A stretch of DNA of 64,000 bases from Palsa-504 sp963808615 (GTDB lineage: Bacteria > Actinomycetota > Actinomycetes > Streptosporangiales > Streptosporangiaceae). A program made the translations under genes and the position numbers. The notes under the pieces were generated by a model that was given only the letters and a program-made list of their open reading frames with translations, made no database searches and was not told where the DNA came from. This document shows positions 25,941-34,505 of the stretch, in pieces. The stretch is taken from contig CAWEGV010000012.1 of assembly GCA_963808615.1 (NCBI GenBank), positions 744,001-808,000 of the forward strand. Direction: 5' to 3'. Numbering within the stretch: the first letter of the stretch is position 1; every line of letters starts with the position of its first letter.

Positions 25941-27815
25941 TGAGCTGCGCGTTTGCGGCCGGGCGCCGGATTTGTGGTGTCTACGTGGTGTTCAGGGTCA
26001 GCGGGATGGCCGCGCTGATGAGGTCGAACGCGCGCCGCTGGGTGCGGGTGGGTTCGGCGAGGGCGGGGATGGTCACCTCGGCGTAGCGCAGGTCGTTGCG
26101 GGTCAGGGTGGCCAGGTGGTCGATGATGTCGCGGAAGCTGCGGATCGGCTGTCTGCCGGGCCCGGTCTTGCGGGCGGCTTTGGCGTCGGCTGATGGTGAC
26201 CGGCGGGCCGGGGCGACGGGGTTGGCCCGGGCGGGCGGGTGCTCGTCGGCGTAGGTCAGCGGTGCCCAGGCTTTGCGCAGGTGCCAGGTGAGGTAGCAGG
26301 CGAGGGTGCAGATCAGCACGTGCGCGCGGACGCGGTTGTCGAGCCGGTGGAAGATGGGGCGCAGGTCCAGGTCGTCGGCCTTGATGGAGCGGAAGTCGCG
26401 TTCGAGGGCCGACAGGCCCTTGTAGGCGGTCACGGTGCCGGCTGCGTCGAGGGTGTCCGCGGGGACGGGGGTGCGGATGACGTAGATCCCGTCGGTGGCC
26501 GCCTCGGCGTCGATGGAGGCCTGGTCGCGCTGCCAGGTGAGGCGGCCCTCGCCGATATCGGGGAGGATGTGCTTGGCCATCTTCCGCTTGTTCAGCACCC
26601 GCCCGGCCCTCAGGCCGATCTTGCCCGGGTCCTTCAGCCGCCCGGCCGCGACCTGGGCGGCGATCTTGCCCAGGTCCTCCTCGGTCGCCTGGAGAAGGTC
26701 GTCGCGCTTGCGGGCGCGCTCGGCGGCCAGGACCGGGTTGCGGCAGGCGATCAGCCGCTCACCGGGGTAGTCCGGGGAGCTGATCTCGGCGAGATCCTGC
26801 TCGTCGAACAGGGACAGCTGCAAGGGCCCGCCGTCCATGAGCTTGCGGATCGCCGGGCCGCGCAGGCAGGTGATCCACGCCATGCCCTCGATCGTCCGCA
26901 GGTCCTTGATCCGCGCGGAGGTGATCATGCCCCGGTCCCCGACCATGATCATCTGCTGCAGGCCGAACGTGCCGCGGACGGCCTGCACGGCCTGGGGGAA
27001 GGTCTTCGGGTCGCCGGTGTTCCCGGCGAACACCCGCACCGCGACCGGCCGGCCGTCCGGGTCGGTGAGCAGCCCGTACTCGATCTGCGCCTTTCCCTTC
27101 TTGCCGTCCCGGGAGTACCCGAACGCGGCCAGCTCGCAATGGCTTCCTTCCACCCAGGAGGACGACAGGTCGAACATGGCGATCCCGCCCTGGCGCAGGT
27201 GGCGGCGGGCCAGCTCCTTCTCGATGTCGTCCTGGCGGGAAACCAGCCAGTCCATCGCCGCGTACGCCTCGTCGGTGGACGCGCCGGCCACGCCCAGGTC
27301 CGGCCCCAGCGTCACGTCGTCCCACCAGGCGATCGTGGACAGCTTGGAGGCCGGGCGCAGCACCCGGGAGACGATCAGCGCGTAGGCCAGGTCCCGGTCC
27401 GGGCCGGGCGGGCCGAGCAGCGCGGGGAACCCGAGCCTGCGGGCCATCGCGTGCACCGCGGCGGCGTGCCCGTGCGGCAGCGACCGGGCCACCTGCGCTG
27501 CGGCGGCGGCCGGGAGGAACCGCTGCCCGGCCAGCGAGCGGCGGATCAGCTCGATGGTCTCGGCGGGCAGCCTGGACAGGTTCGCCACCGTTTCGTTACG
27601 GACCTTGCCGTCCTCGCGCCAGGACCGGCGCAGCAGGTGGGTCTCGTAGACCCGTTCCCGGCCGTCTTTCCCCGTGTAGTGGCGACGCTGGGTGGTCACG
27701 TGCACCGCGCCGGAACCGGTTGCCATGCAGGTGATCGTAGCAGAAGCCAGCCCGGCACGCGGTCATATTTAGTGACGACACGCCAGGTTACGCGAACACC
27801 AGTATTCGCAGCTCA
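25941..27815 (-). mobile_element. IS1634-family insertion sequence
   Basis: A full-length transposase gene (25981-27726) is enclosed by short inverted ends. TGAGCTGCG at 25941-25949 is repeated inverted at 27807-27815 (CTGAGCTGCG on the reverse strand). That gives about 1.9 kb, normal for the family. The element separates the two halves of a LuxR gene. No clear target duplication is visible, so the exact ends are uncertain by about 20 bp. Confidence 0.75.
25981..27726 (-). CDS. IS1634-family DDE transposase
   Basis: The 581-residue protein is intact. Catalytic acid regions are visible: GGIAMFDLSSSWVEG (first Asp), MIMVGDRGMITSARI (second Asp) and AYKGLSALERDFRSIKADDL with the YxGLxxxExxFRxxK glutamate motif. 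The central insertion and the LDNRVRAHVLICTLACYL helix are typical of IS1634 members of the IS4 superfamily. The long antisense frame over it is a codon-bias shadow. It may be active, since nothing looks broken. Confidence 0.92.
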   Translation of the reverse strand: MATGSGAVHVTTQRRHYTGKDGRERVYETHLLRRSWREDGKVRNETVANLSRLPAETIELIRRSLAGQRFLPAAAAAQVARSLPHGHAAAVHAMARRLGFPALLGPPGPDRDLAYALIVSRVLRPASKLSTIAWWDDVTLGPDLGVAGASTDEAYAAMDWLVSRQDDIEKELARRHLRQGGIAMFDLSSSWVEGSHCELAAFGYSRDGKKGKAQIEYGLLTDPDGRPVAVRVFAGNTGDPKTFPQAVQAVRGTFGLQQMIMVGDRGMITSARIKDLRTIEGMAWITCLRGPAIRKLMDGGPLQLSLFDEQDLAEISSPDYPGERLIACRNPVLAAERARKRDDLLQATEEDLGKIAAQVAAGRLKDPGKIGLRAGRVLNKRKMAKHILPDIGEGRLTWQRDQASIDAEAATDGIYVIRTPVPADTLDAAGTVTAYKGLSALERDFRSIKADDLDLRPIFHRLDNRVRAHVLICTLACYLTWHLRKAWAPLTYADEHPPARANPVAPARRSPSADAKAARKTGPGRQPIRSFRDIIDHLATLTRNDLRYAEVTIPALAEPTRTQRRAFDLISAAIPLTLNTT

Positions 27816-27836
27816 GATGTAAGTTCAGCCCACGAA

Positions 27837-28418
27837 CTAGCCGTAATCGTCTAGATAGGTCTTTCGGGCGTACGCGTTGCGCCGGAGCTGTACCAGGTGC
27901 GGGACGAGGCGTTGCAGGGTGAGGCGGTCACTCTCGGTGAACCTGCTCCTGGTCGTGTCGAACACAAGCCCTGCGCCGGTCGCGCCGCCGGTGGGCAGGA
28001 ACACCTTCATCACGGCCCGCACGCTGAGCGGCTTGCAGATCTCGGCGTACAGTCCCCGGCGGCGGAACTCGCGGTCGCTGATGAAGTCGGAAATCGCAAG
28101 AGCTCGCCCCAGCCAGTCGCGGTCGGGCAACGGGCTCCAATCCAGTGTGGGCCCCGGGCCGCCGCCGAGCGGATCGTCCTGCCTGATCTGCGGGTACGCG
28201 CCCCAGACCCGCAAGGTCGCCTCCGGCTCATCGGCGGCAAGGGAGAACTCCGACAGCTCCTCCGGACTCCACTCGCGATAGGAGACCGTCTCGCACCGAA
28301 CCACCCGCCGCATGCCAGCCAGGACGTGCTTAGGAAACGCCGCAGCGCCCTCTTCCGCGACCGCCTCCAGCAGGAAGTCCAACAGTGCCTCGCGGCGGTC
28401 TGCGCGCATCCTCACCAC
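27837..28418 (-). pseudogene. LuxR-family regulator, N-terminal sensor half (severed by IS)
   Basis: The ATG at 28418 begins MVRMRADRREALLDFLLEAV. A GAF/PAS-like sensor follows (RCETVSYREWSPEELSEF, DFISDREFRRRGLYAEICKP, GAGLVFDTTRSRFTESDRL, LQRLVPHLVQLRRNAYARKT) and the frame stops at DDYG just before the IS. This arrangement is typical of LuxR proteins with an N-terminal signal domain. The HTH half is at 25624-25935. The insertion lies in the interdomain linker. Confidence 0.8.
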
Positions 28419-28614
28419 CTCTTCGAAAAATACGTCGGTCGACGTATTCCCGCCAGCCTCGCCAGGACGCTACCATTTCCGCTCGGCACCACAAGGTGGC
28501 GTGAGGGAGGCCGTCGGTGAACCGGCTCAGGCCGTGCGGTCTTGCAGCGCTCACGACCCTGTCCGTTCTAGTGGTGATCCTCGGGTCACCGAGCCGGGAA
28601 GGGTTTTGGAGGTC

Positions 28615-29607
28615 ATGATGATGTCGTCTCGCCGGTTCCGAAGGGTTGTTGCGGGTACTGCCACAGCCGCCCTGCTCACCCTGGGTCTCGTTGCCGTGGC
28701 CTCCCAGTTCAGCTCACCCGCGAGCGCGCAGGGTAGTTCTCGGACTTGCGCCACCCCCGTCACCAGCGCCCCGACCGGCCCTGCGACCGTGGCGACGGCA
28801 TCGACATCCTTTGGCAGGGTGCTGGTCGTCGGTTCGGGTGCCAACGCCGGTTGCTCGCTGTACCTGCTCACGTCAGACCAGCTCCATTCGCTGACCTTTG
28901 GGCTGGCTTCCTTTGCGTGTAGCGACGGCCCAAACGCGATAGGGCACCCGTGCGACACCGTCTTGTGGCCAGCGCTGCTGACCAAGGGCGCCCCCATCGC
29001 CGGGCCGGGGGTTAACCGCGCCCTCCTGGGGACGGTGACCCGCACCGACGTGCTCTCTGGCGAGAGCGTGCAGCAGGTGACCTACGCCGGTCTGCCGCTG
29101 TACCGATTCTTCTTGGACGAGACGCCGGGGCAAACGGACGGGGCTAACCTGTTCGACCCAGTGGTCAGTCCCACCGGCACCTGGTACCTGGTCCAGCCAG
29201 GTCGAGGGAATCCCGCGCCTGGCCGGCTGCAAATGCGGGCTGAGACGGTCAACGGCGCCACGGTGCTGGCGGCATCGATGGACAATGACTTTTCCCTCCT
29301 GCCCCATGGAAGCTTCCCCGTCTACACCTTGAGCAACGAAACCGCCCGGGCCTGCCAGAGCTTCTGTGCCCTGATCTGGCCGCCGGTGCTCACCTCCGGG
29401 CAACCTGAAGCCGGGCCGGGCGTCGAACAGCACGCGCTCGGAGTCGTCGTGAGGCCGGACGGCACCCGCCAGGTGACCTACAAGGGCAAGCCCTTGTACC
29501 TATTCATCAAGGACGCCTACATACCGGGCATCATCGGGCAGCAGAGCATCAACGGGGCGGGTGCGGTCACCCCGTGGGGTGTGTTCAACACGATCCCGTT
29601 GCCCTAA
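28615..29607 (+). CDS. Secreted repeat protein (lipoprotein_15/COG4315-type)
   Basis: ATG 28615 follows TTTTGGAGG and starts a signal peptide (VVAGTATAALLTLGLVAVAS, ASA). Two repeats follow, each with CxxxWPP(A/V)LT.G.P.AGPGV and QVTYAGLPLYRFF or QVTYKGKPLYLFI. Family function is unknown; members are extracytoplasmic and often near sigma/anti-sigma genes. About 330 residues, intact. It is paralogous to the frameshifted gene at 11250-12183. A terminator hairpin follows at 29691. Confidence 0.85.
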   Translation: MMMSSRRFRRVVAGTATAALLTLGLVAVASQFSSPASAQGSSRTCATPVTSAPTGPATVATASTSFGRVLVVGSGANAGCSLYLLTSDQLHSLTFGLASFACSDGPNAIGHPCDTVLWPALLTKGAPIAGPGVNRALLGTVTRTDVLSGESVQQVTYAGLPLYRFFLDETPGQTDGANLFDPVVSPTGTWYLVQPGRGNPAPGRLQMRAETVNGATVLAASMDNDFSLLPHGSFPVYTLSNETARACQSFCALIWPPVLTSGQPEAGPGVEQHALGVVVRPDGTRQVTYKGKPLYLFIKDAYIPGIIGQQSINGAGAVTPWGVFNTIPLP

Positions 29608-29690
29608 CAGGGCAGACCCAACCAGTCGTCTGTGCCGGTAGTCCGCCGCGCGATGATGGTGAACGACTGCTACTTCCCGAGCACACCGGA

Positions 29691-29718
29691 AGCCCCGGCC
29701 GATGAGTCGGCCGGGGCT
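29691..29718 (+). terminator. Hairpin terminator
   Basis: AGCCCCGGCC (29691-29700) pairs perfectly with GGCCGGGGCT (29709-29718) across an 8-nt loop, about 85 bp after the secreted-repeat gene. Confidence 0.8.
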
Positions 29719-29893
29719 GGTCGTGGCAGAAAGACCGGCTGACAATGCCATGCAGGTCACAGCATGATTACGGCCGTAGCAGGTCGCGTAGCGAGTGACC
29801 AAGTGAGTGAGGATCACCACCGACAGCGACGGGGAGCCGGAGCGGGTTCGCGGGTCCTGCCTCCTGGTGGCCGCAGTCACCAGGCGAAGTTAA

Positions 29894-29957
29894 GTCAAGA
29901 TCTCACCGGTTCCGCCGTTACTGGCTGATGTGGCTTGGCTGCTCTCTCATCGCGACC
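29894..29957 (+). repeat. About 64-bp dispersed repeat, copy 1
   Basis: TCAAGATCTCACCGGTTC, then a TACTGGCTGATGT block and GCTCTC(T/C)CATCG(C/T)GACC, recur at 33020-33081 with few differences. Weaker similarity extends about 60 bp upstream of both copies. It lies in non-coding DNA and its role is unknown. Confidence 0.6.
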
Positions 29958-30014
29958 GGTACCCGGGCGGATGCAGGGAACGCTCTTGAACACCCTTATG
30001 GACGGGGCCGCGCC

Positions 30015-30039
30015 GGTCTCAGTTCTGGTCTCATTCGCC
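30015..30039 (+). repeat. Double GTCTCATT motif, copy 1 of 3
   Basis: GGTCTCAGTTCTGGTCTCAT (then TCGCC) contains two GTCTCA units about 12 bp apart. The better copies at 32579-32610 and 35518-35549 read AGTCTCATT, a short spacer, GTCTCATTC and CTACGTCC. All three lie in non-coding DNA of the same island. Confidence 0.5.
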
Positions 30040-30424
30040 GCGGTTCAACAGCGTCCGCACGCCGGACTATGCCGCAGCTCCAGGTCACAGACCGCGCTGA
30101 CCTGCCGCGAACGCACGTCCGCAGACTGACCGGAAAGGGGTTCCCAGCCATCCGACCGTCTGGCCTAACCGCAGTTAGCGACCCTCAAGCTTGGCTGAAA
30201 CCCATCGTGCCCCCATCCAGCAGCGCGACCTCGTACAGGGTGTCGGGCCCTAGGCATGCCCTTTTCACGTGGCACGACCGTTCCCCGGACGGCATGGCTT
30301 GGAAAGGCGTGTGGGGGATTGAACCACCGCGATCGCACTGCAACCCGACGCAGCTTCTGGCCCCCAGGCGCCCTGGCGGGCAGTATGGAGTGATTAGGAT
30401 ACCGAGAACTAGGGGGGTGCCATC

Positions 30425-30742
30425 GTGGAACCAGAGGACATTGCACATGCCCTACGTGGGACTGTGCTGCACTACGACGTCGACCAGGCTGCGGTCCATG
30501 TCGTGGATGTCGGCCTCGACGACTCGGGCAACTACCTCGACCTCAAGTTGCACGACGCCAGCGCCGGGCACAACATCCGCTGGACTGTCACGACCGGGGA
30601 CTTGCTCGACCTGACCGGCGGAGTAACAAGCGCGGCGCGAATCAAGTCCGCCGCCGCCGAGCTATACGCATCCGGGCGGGGCGAACGGGCTGCCTATATG
30701 GGTCCGAGCCCGGGCCCGGGCCAGCTGGAGTTGGACCTGTAA
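30425..30742 (+). CDS. Hypothetical protein, first gene of a two-gene unit
   Basis: The GTG at 30425 starts a 105-residue acidic protein (IAHALRGTVLHYDVDQAAVH, VVDVGLDDSGNYLDLKLHDA, AARIKSAAAELYASGRGE) with a low-complexity GPSPGPGQLELDL tail. No family is recognised. It is followed after 15 bp by a multi-pass membrane protein gene on the same strand, so the two are probably co-transcribed. Confidence 0.6.
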   Translation: MEPEDIAHALRGTVLHYDVDQAAVHVVDVGLDDSGNYLDLKLHDASAGHNIRWTVTTGDLLDLTGGVTSAARIKSAAAELYASGRGERAAYMGPSPGPGQLELDL

Positions 30743-30757
30743 GGCTCAGGCATCCGC

Positions 30758-31849
30758 ATGACGGACCTGGTCAAAGGGGTATTCGGGGGCGGCTGGTCGC
30801 TGGTCGTGGGATGGATCCTGCCTGCCTTCCTGAGCCTGCAGCTCATCACTGGCGTCGTGCTGCCCGCTGCACCGAATCGCTTTACCGCGATCCACACCTT
30901 TCTCGCCGAACCGGCCGCCACGCGGCAACTAACCCTGCTGGCTATCGCCGCGGTGGCCGGTCTTGTCCTGGCCGCTATGCGGACGACTCTGTACCGGATA
31001 CTTGAAGGTTACGTTTTGTGGCCGCCACCGCTCGCCGAATATCGGATCAGGAAGCACCGCAAACGCCGGGCGAAGCTGGTGGCCAAGCAGGAGAAGGTGG
31101 CCACCGATAAGGCGGTCCGGCGCGGCTTGCTGTACGAACGTGCCGCGCGGTATCCAGTCGCGGATATCCAGATCGCACCCACCATGCTGGGCAACGCCAT
31201 CCGGCGTTTCGAGACCTATGCCGGTGACCGGTACAAGCTTGACGCCCAGTTGCTGTGGGGCGACCTTACGGCGGCCGCGCCCGCGCCTGCAGTCGCCGCC
31301 GTCGACAATGCGCGCACCAATGTTGATTTTTTCGTCTGCCTGCTCTACGGCGGCGTGAGTACTCTACTGCTCGCGGGCGTGACGGCGGGCACTGCTGGTC
31401 AGATGACTGTCCGGCTCTGGCTGGCCGCAGGGATCGGCATGCTACTGGCCGTCGCGTGCTACTGGCTGGCGGTGCGGACCACCGATGACTGGGATGCGGC
31501 ATTCCGCGCGGTAGTTGATCACGGCCGGGCAGGGGTCGCGGCAGCATTCGGCCTGAAGGTACCTGCCAGCTTCGATGACGAACGCCACATGTGGCAAGTG
31601 GTCAATACTCTTGTTCGGCGGCCCTTTAGCTACTCGGAGTCGAAGGATGTTCCTTCCCTCATCGAGCGGTTTCGGTCAGAGATGGCACAGGACACACCAA
31701 GCGAGCTACTTCCTACGGTCGTGTGCGAGCAGCAAGCCGATGGGCAGCCCGCACGGCCGCAGCAGGTGAACGAGTGGGAGGAGCAGCCGCAGCAGATCGA
31801 TGCTCGGCCTGCAGCGGCTCCTGTCCATTCCCCGCAGAATAAGCCCTGA
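30758..31849 (+). CDS. Multi-pass membrane protein of unknown function
   Basis: The 363-residue protein has hydrophobic segments near residues 14-35 and 50-72, and a hairpin near 192-235. A basic cytoplasmic loop (RIRKHRKRRAKLVAKQEKVA) separates them. The central motif APTMLGNAIRRFETYAGDRY, then KLDAQLLWGDL, is shared with a family of uncharacterised actinobacterial membrane proteins (PT.LGN...A......YGLD...W). The C-terminal about 50 residues are Gln/Pro-rich and disordered. It may form a unit with the small ORF upstream. Function is unknown. Confidence 0.7.
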   Translation: MTDLVKGVFGGGWSLVVGWILPAFLSLQLITGVVLPAAPNRFTAIHTFLAEPAATRQLTLLAIAAVAGLVLAAMRTTLYRILEGYVLWPPPLAEYRIRKHRKRRAKLVAKQEKVATDKAVRRGLLYERAARYPVADIQIAPTMLGNAIRRFETYAGDRYKLDAQLLWGDLTAAAPAPAVAAVDNARTNVDFFVCLLYGGVSTLLLAGVTAGTAGQMTVRLWLAAGIGMLLAVACYWLAVRTTDDWDAAFRAVVDHGRAGVAAAFGLKVPASFDDERHMWQVVNTLVRRPFSYSESKDVPSLIERFRSEMAQDTPSELLPTVVCEQQADGQPARPQQVNEWEEQPQQIDARPAAAPVHSPQNKP

Positions 31850-32035
31850 TCTGGGGCAGCCAAGCGGAAAGAAGTACAGCAGGCAAGTACAGCAACGCGA
31901 GCGACGCTGAGCGACAACCACAGGCCGCCAGCAACGTTCGACCTGCCCCAACGACCCTCACCGACCGGCTCGGCACTAGTTCACATCGAGGGGGTTAGGC
32001 TGGTCGCGCGGACGCCTCCTAGCGAGCCACGCCGA

Positions 32036-32449
32036 TCAGCTCAAAGCGGGCGCAGCCCGGTAGCTGTCAGGAAGCGGCGTCCCCGTCTGCGGCGACTCGA
32101 CCTCGACGATGTCACCGCGCATCGGCCCAAGCAGGCCGAGCAGCTGTTCCTGCTCCGTCTTGGGGACGTCGAACTCGCCGAGCGTCACCACCAGATCCTC
32201 GACGAGCGCGTCGAACTCCCCGGCCGTGACCCCCATCCCGTCGTGTGCTTCCCGCATGCCCCGGCCGGTGTAGGTACAGGGGCCGCCTGCCGCCTCACAC
32301 ACCTGGTCGACGAGCATCTTCTTGAGCCGCGGGATGTCGGTCCGCGCGAACTTCCCGTTGATCCTGTCATCGCCGGCGCAGCGGGCCGCGAAGGAATCCA
32401 CCACCGCGGTGATCGCAGCCAGACCGCCGAGCCGCTCATACAGCGACAT
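32036..32449 (-). CDS. Group 1 truncated haemoglobin
   Basis: The ATG at 32449 (MSLYERLGGLAAITAVVDSF) is preferred over the longer frame to 32554 because the family starts here. Signature parts are YERLGG, the TDIPRLKKMLVDQVCEAAGG region, YTGRGMREAHDGMGV with the proximal His, and EFDALVEDLVVTLGEFDVP. About 137 residues fits the trHbN group, which binds O2/NO and detoxifies nitric oxide. It is isolated from flavoprotein partners here. Confidence 0.9.
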   Translation of the reverse strand: MSLYERLGGLAAITAVVDSFAARCAGDDRINGKFARTDIPRLKKMLVDQVCEAAGGPCTYTGRGMREAHDGMGVTAGEFDALVEDLVVTLGEFDVPKTEQEQLLGLLGPMRGDIVEVESPQTGTPLPDSYRAAPALS

Positions 32450-32578
32450 CACCTGCACCCCCTTAACCACTGGGTAAGGCCACCATGCTACGACGCCACC
32501 GGCACGAGGGCGAGCCAGCCCGACAGCCATTCCCTTGGCACCTGCGACCGTCACGCCTATGGCACCTTTTGGTGGCCT

Positions 32579-32610
32579 AGTCTCATTGCTGGTCTCATTC
32601 GCCTACGTCC
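32579..32610 (+). repeat. Double GTCTCATT motif, copy 2 of 3
   Basis: AGTCTCATTGCTGGTCTCAT is followed by TCGCCTACGTCC. See copies at 30015 and 35518. The CTACGTCC tail is shared with copy 3. Confidence 0.55.
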
Positions 32611-32757
32611 GTACGGGCCCTTGTGACCGTGATTGTGACCAAGACACCTCGGAACGAGCCGAACGTGGTGAGACAGGCCGAGACTGCACGGCGTCGTCGG
32701 CCGAGGCCAGCACGGGTGTGAGCGACAGGCCGGGACGAGCTGCGACAGCGCTCGGCC

Positions 32758-32775
32758 TGCTCATAACCCAGCGAC
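32758..32775 (+). repeat. 18-bp fMet-tRNA-like repeat, copy 2
   Basis: Identical to 14558-14575 (TGCTCATAACCCAGCGAC). The flanks differ. Confidence 0.4.
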
Positions 32776-33019
32776 CTATGGTGTGCCCGCTACGTGCGTC
32801 CGATGAAGCGGTAAGAGACGGGTAATCGCGGTCAACGACCACCTGATCCCGGATGACCACGCACACAAGTGGCTGAGCTGGGCGAGACATGACGCCCGTC
32901 CGGGCTCCTGTGATCGCAGGGCCGGGGCCGTAGGAAAGAAGCAGCGACGAAGGAAGGGGAGGCCAGGGACGAACGCGGTCCTGTTTCCTGGTGACCAGGG
33001 GCGGGCCGCTGAGGTTGGA

Positions 33020-33081
33020 TCAAGATCTCACCGGTTCGGCTGTACTGGCTGATGTCGCCTTGCTGCTCTCCCATCGTGACC
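33020..33081 (+). repeat. About 64-bp dispersed repeat, copy 2
   Basis: Second copy of the repeat at 29894-29957, in the non-coding DNA just upstream of the NTF2-like gene at 33127. It may therefore contribute to that gene's promoter. Confidence 0.6.
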
Positions 33082-33126
33082 AAGATTGAGCCTGCGGACC
33101 GTCAGCGTTCTGCTTCAATCACTGGC

Positions 33127-33519
33127 ATGGATGCTGAGACTGCCGCCCGCCGCTGGGCAGACACCTGGTCGCACGCCTGGCCGCAGCGTGATGTCGAGGC
33201 CATCGCCGCGCTGTACGCCGATACCGCGGTGCACCACTCGACCCCGTTCCGTCAGCCGGGCGTGGGCCTGGCTGGTGTCCGCCGCTATCTCACCGACAAC
33301 TTCGTGGTCGAGGAGGATATCGAGTGCTGGTTCGGCCCGCCGGTTGTCTCGGGCGGCCGGGCCGCGGTCGAGTGGTTGGCCAGCTGGACTGAGCAAGGCC
33401 TGGAACTCAGCTATGCGGGGGTGAGTGTGCTGCGCTTCGATGACCAGGGCCAGGTGGTCGAGCACCGGGATTATGACCATCACATCGAGCAACGCCAGCG
33501 GCCGTACGCCGATTGGTGA
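33127..33519 (+). CDS. SnoaL-like NTF2-fold protein
   Basis: ATG 33127 gives about 130 residues: AARRWADTWSHAWPQRDVEA, IAALYADTAVHHSTPFRQPG, VRRYLTDNFVVEEDIECWFG, AAVEWLASWTEQG, GVSVLRFDDQGQVVEHRDYD. These match SnoaL_2-type polyketide-cyclase/NTF2-like domains, which act on small hydrophobic molecules. No pathway partner is adjacent. The upstream extension to 33052 has weak coding character. Confidence 0.78.
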   Translation: MDAETAARRWADTWSHAWPQRDVEAIAALYADTAVHHSTPFRQPGVGLAGVRRYLTDNFVVEEDIECWFGPPVVSGGRAAVEWLASWTEQGLELSYAGVSVLRFDDQGQVVEHRDYDHHIEQRQRPYADW

Positions 33520-33654
33520 GGCGGGTAGCAGGCCGAGTAACTAAATCGGCAACGATGGCAGCGGCCGTGAGGGTACACCGGTGGAGAGGCCCGTAGCTGG
33601 AAACGCGTCATCCCCTTCCAGCGTCTAAGACGATGACGCCGGGAGGTGGCCCCG

Positions 33655-34107
33655 ATGAACAAGCGGTCCAGCTGGATGTGGATGATCTTCATCCCGGTGC
33701 TGCTACTTTCCGGGTGTAGCCAGAATCTGGCGCCCCGCGTCATGTCAGCCGCACAGGCATGCAGGCTGGCCATCGGGAAAGCGAGCCCGGGATTCTTCAC
33801 CGGCCCCGAGCAGGTGCACCTGGTTCTCACCACGTACGCGAAGGGCGAGCCGGTCGAGTCGCAGGGAGATATCAGTTACGGAATGCCGCCCCAGACCCTG
33901 GTCTGGGTCGCCGAGGTCCATGCCGAGGCGATTCACTGGAACCATAGCGTTCCATCCGGCTACACGCCGCCAGCCCGGCCTGACACCGACTACTCGGTGG
34001 TGATGAACGCCCGGACGAGTTATGTATCTGACCAGGGCGAATGCACCTGCTGGCCGCTTCCGCTGTCGAAGGTAGGCACCGCGGTAAGCCTGCCGCCGAA
34101 GTGTTAG
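33655..34107 (+). CDS. Small predicted lipoprotein
   Basis: A GGGAGGTGG site precedes ATG 33655. The N-terminus MNKRSSWMWMIFIPVLLLSG ends in a lipobox (LLSGC), so the protein is probably lipid-anchored after cleavage at Cys21. The mature domain (about 130 residues) has VHLVLTTYAKGEPV, TLVWVAEVHAEAIHW and DYSVVMNARTSYV strands, and a CTCWP motif near the end. The family is unknown. Confidence 0.72.
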   Translation: MNKRSSWMWMIFIPVLLLSGCSQNLAPRVMSAAQACRLAIGKASPGFFTGPEQVHLVLTTYAKGEPVESQGDISYGMPPQTLVWVAEVHAEAIHWNHSVPSGYTPPARPDTDYSVVMNARTSYVSDQGECTCWPLPLSKVGTAVSLPPKC

Positions 34108-34286
34108 CCAGCGGACAGCCAGGCCGGCGGCAGTACTGCTTCCACTCCCCGCCTTGGGAGCGGGAGGTCCGCTCGTATCTCTGACGGCAACCGTGACGGC
34201 AACGACGGCAGTCATCAGCGCCCTGACGCAGCCGTAGATAGCCACGTACTGCAAGCATGTCCGGCCTGAGCTGGGCATCCGCTCCA

Positions 34287-34330
34287 CCTGAAAAGCAGAA
34301 GGTCGACAGTTCGATCCTGCCCCTGACCAC
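34287..34330 (+). other. tRNA-Phe(GAA) 3' half, second copy
   Basis: CCTGAAAAGCAGAAGGTCGA, then CAGTTCGATCCTGCCCCTGA and CCAC, match the copy at 15477-15526 with two differences but in opposite orientation. The CCA end is not conserved. It is a likely att relic. Confidence 0.7.
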
Positions 34331-34505
34331 TCGGTTTCATCAGGCTAAACGTTCAGACTGTTCCTGCCGTCGGGGGGCCACGGGTCCAAAGCTTCGTGCC
34401 GGTAGAAGCCGTCGTTGAGGCCGATGACTACGGCATTATGGATGAGCTGGTCGATCGTGGCGGGCGCGGATGACCGTGCAAGCGCTCCGCGCCCGCCCGG
34501 TTGAG

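Noticed and set aside
26239..27822. 527-codon plus-strand frame opposite the IS1634 transposase
   Set aside because: It is antisense to an intact DDE transposase and has the composition of a GC3 codon-bias shadow, with no domain and no ribosome-binding site.
30300..30400. tRNA-like GGTTCAATCC on the reverse strand near 30320
   Set aside because: The T-stem does not pair and no anticodon arm fits, so it was not counted with the tRNA fragments.
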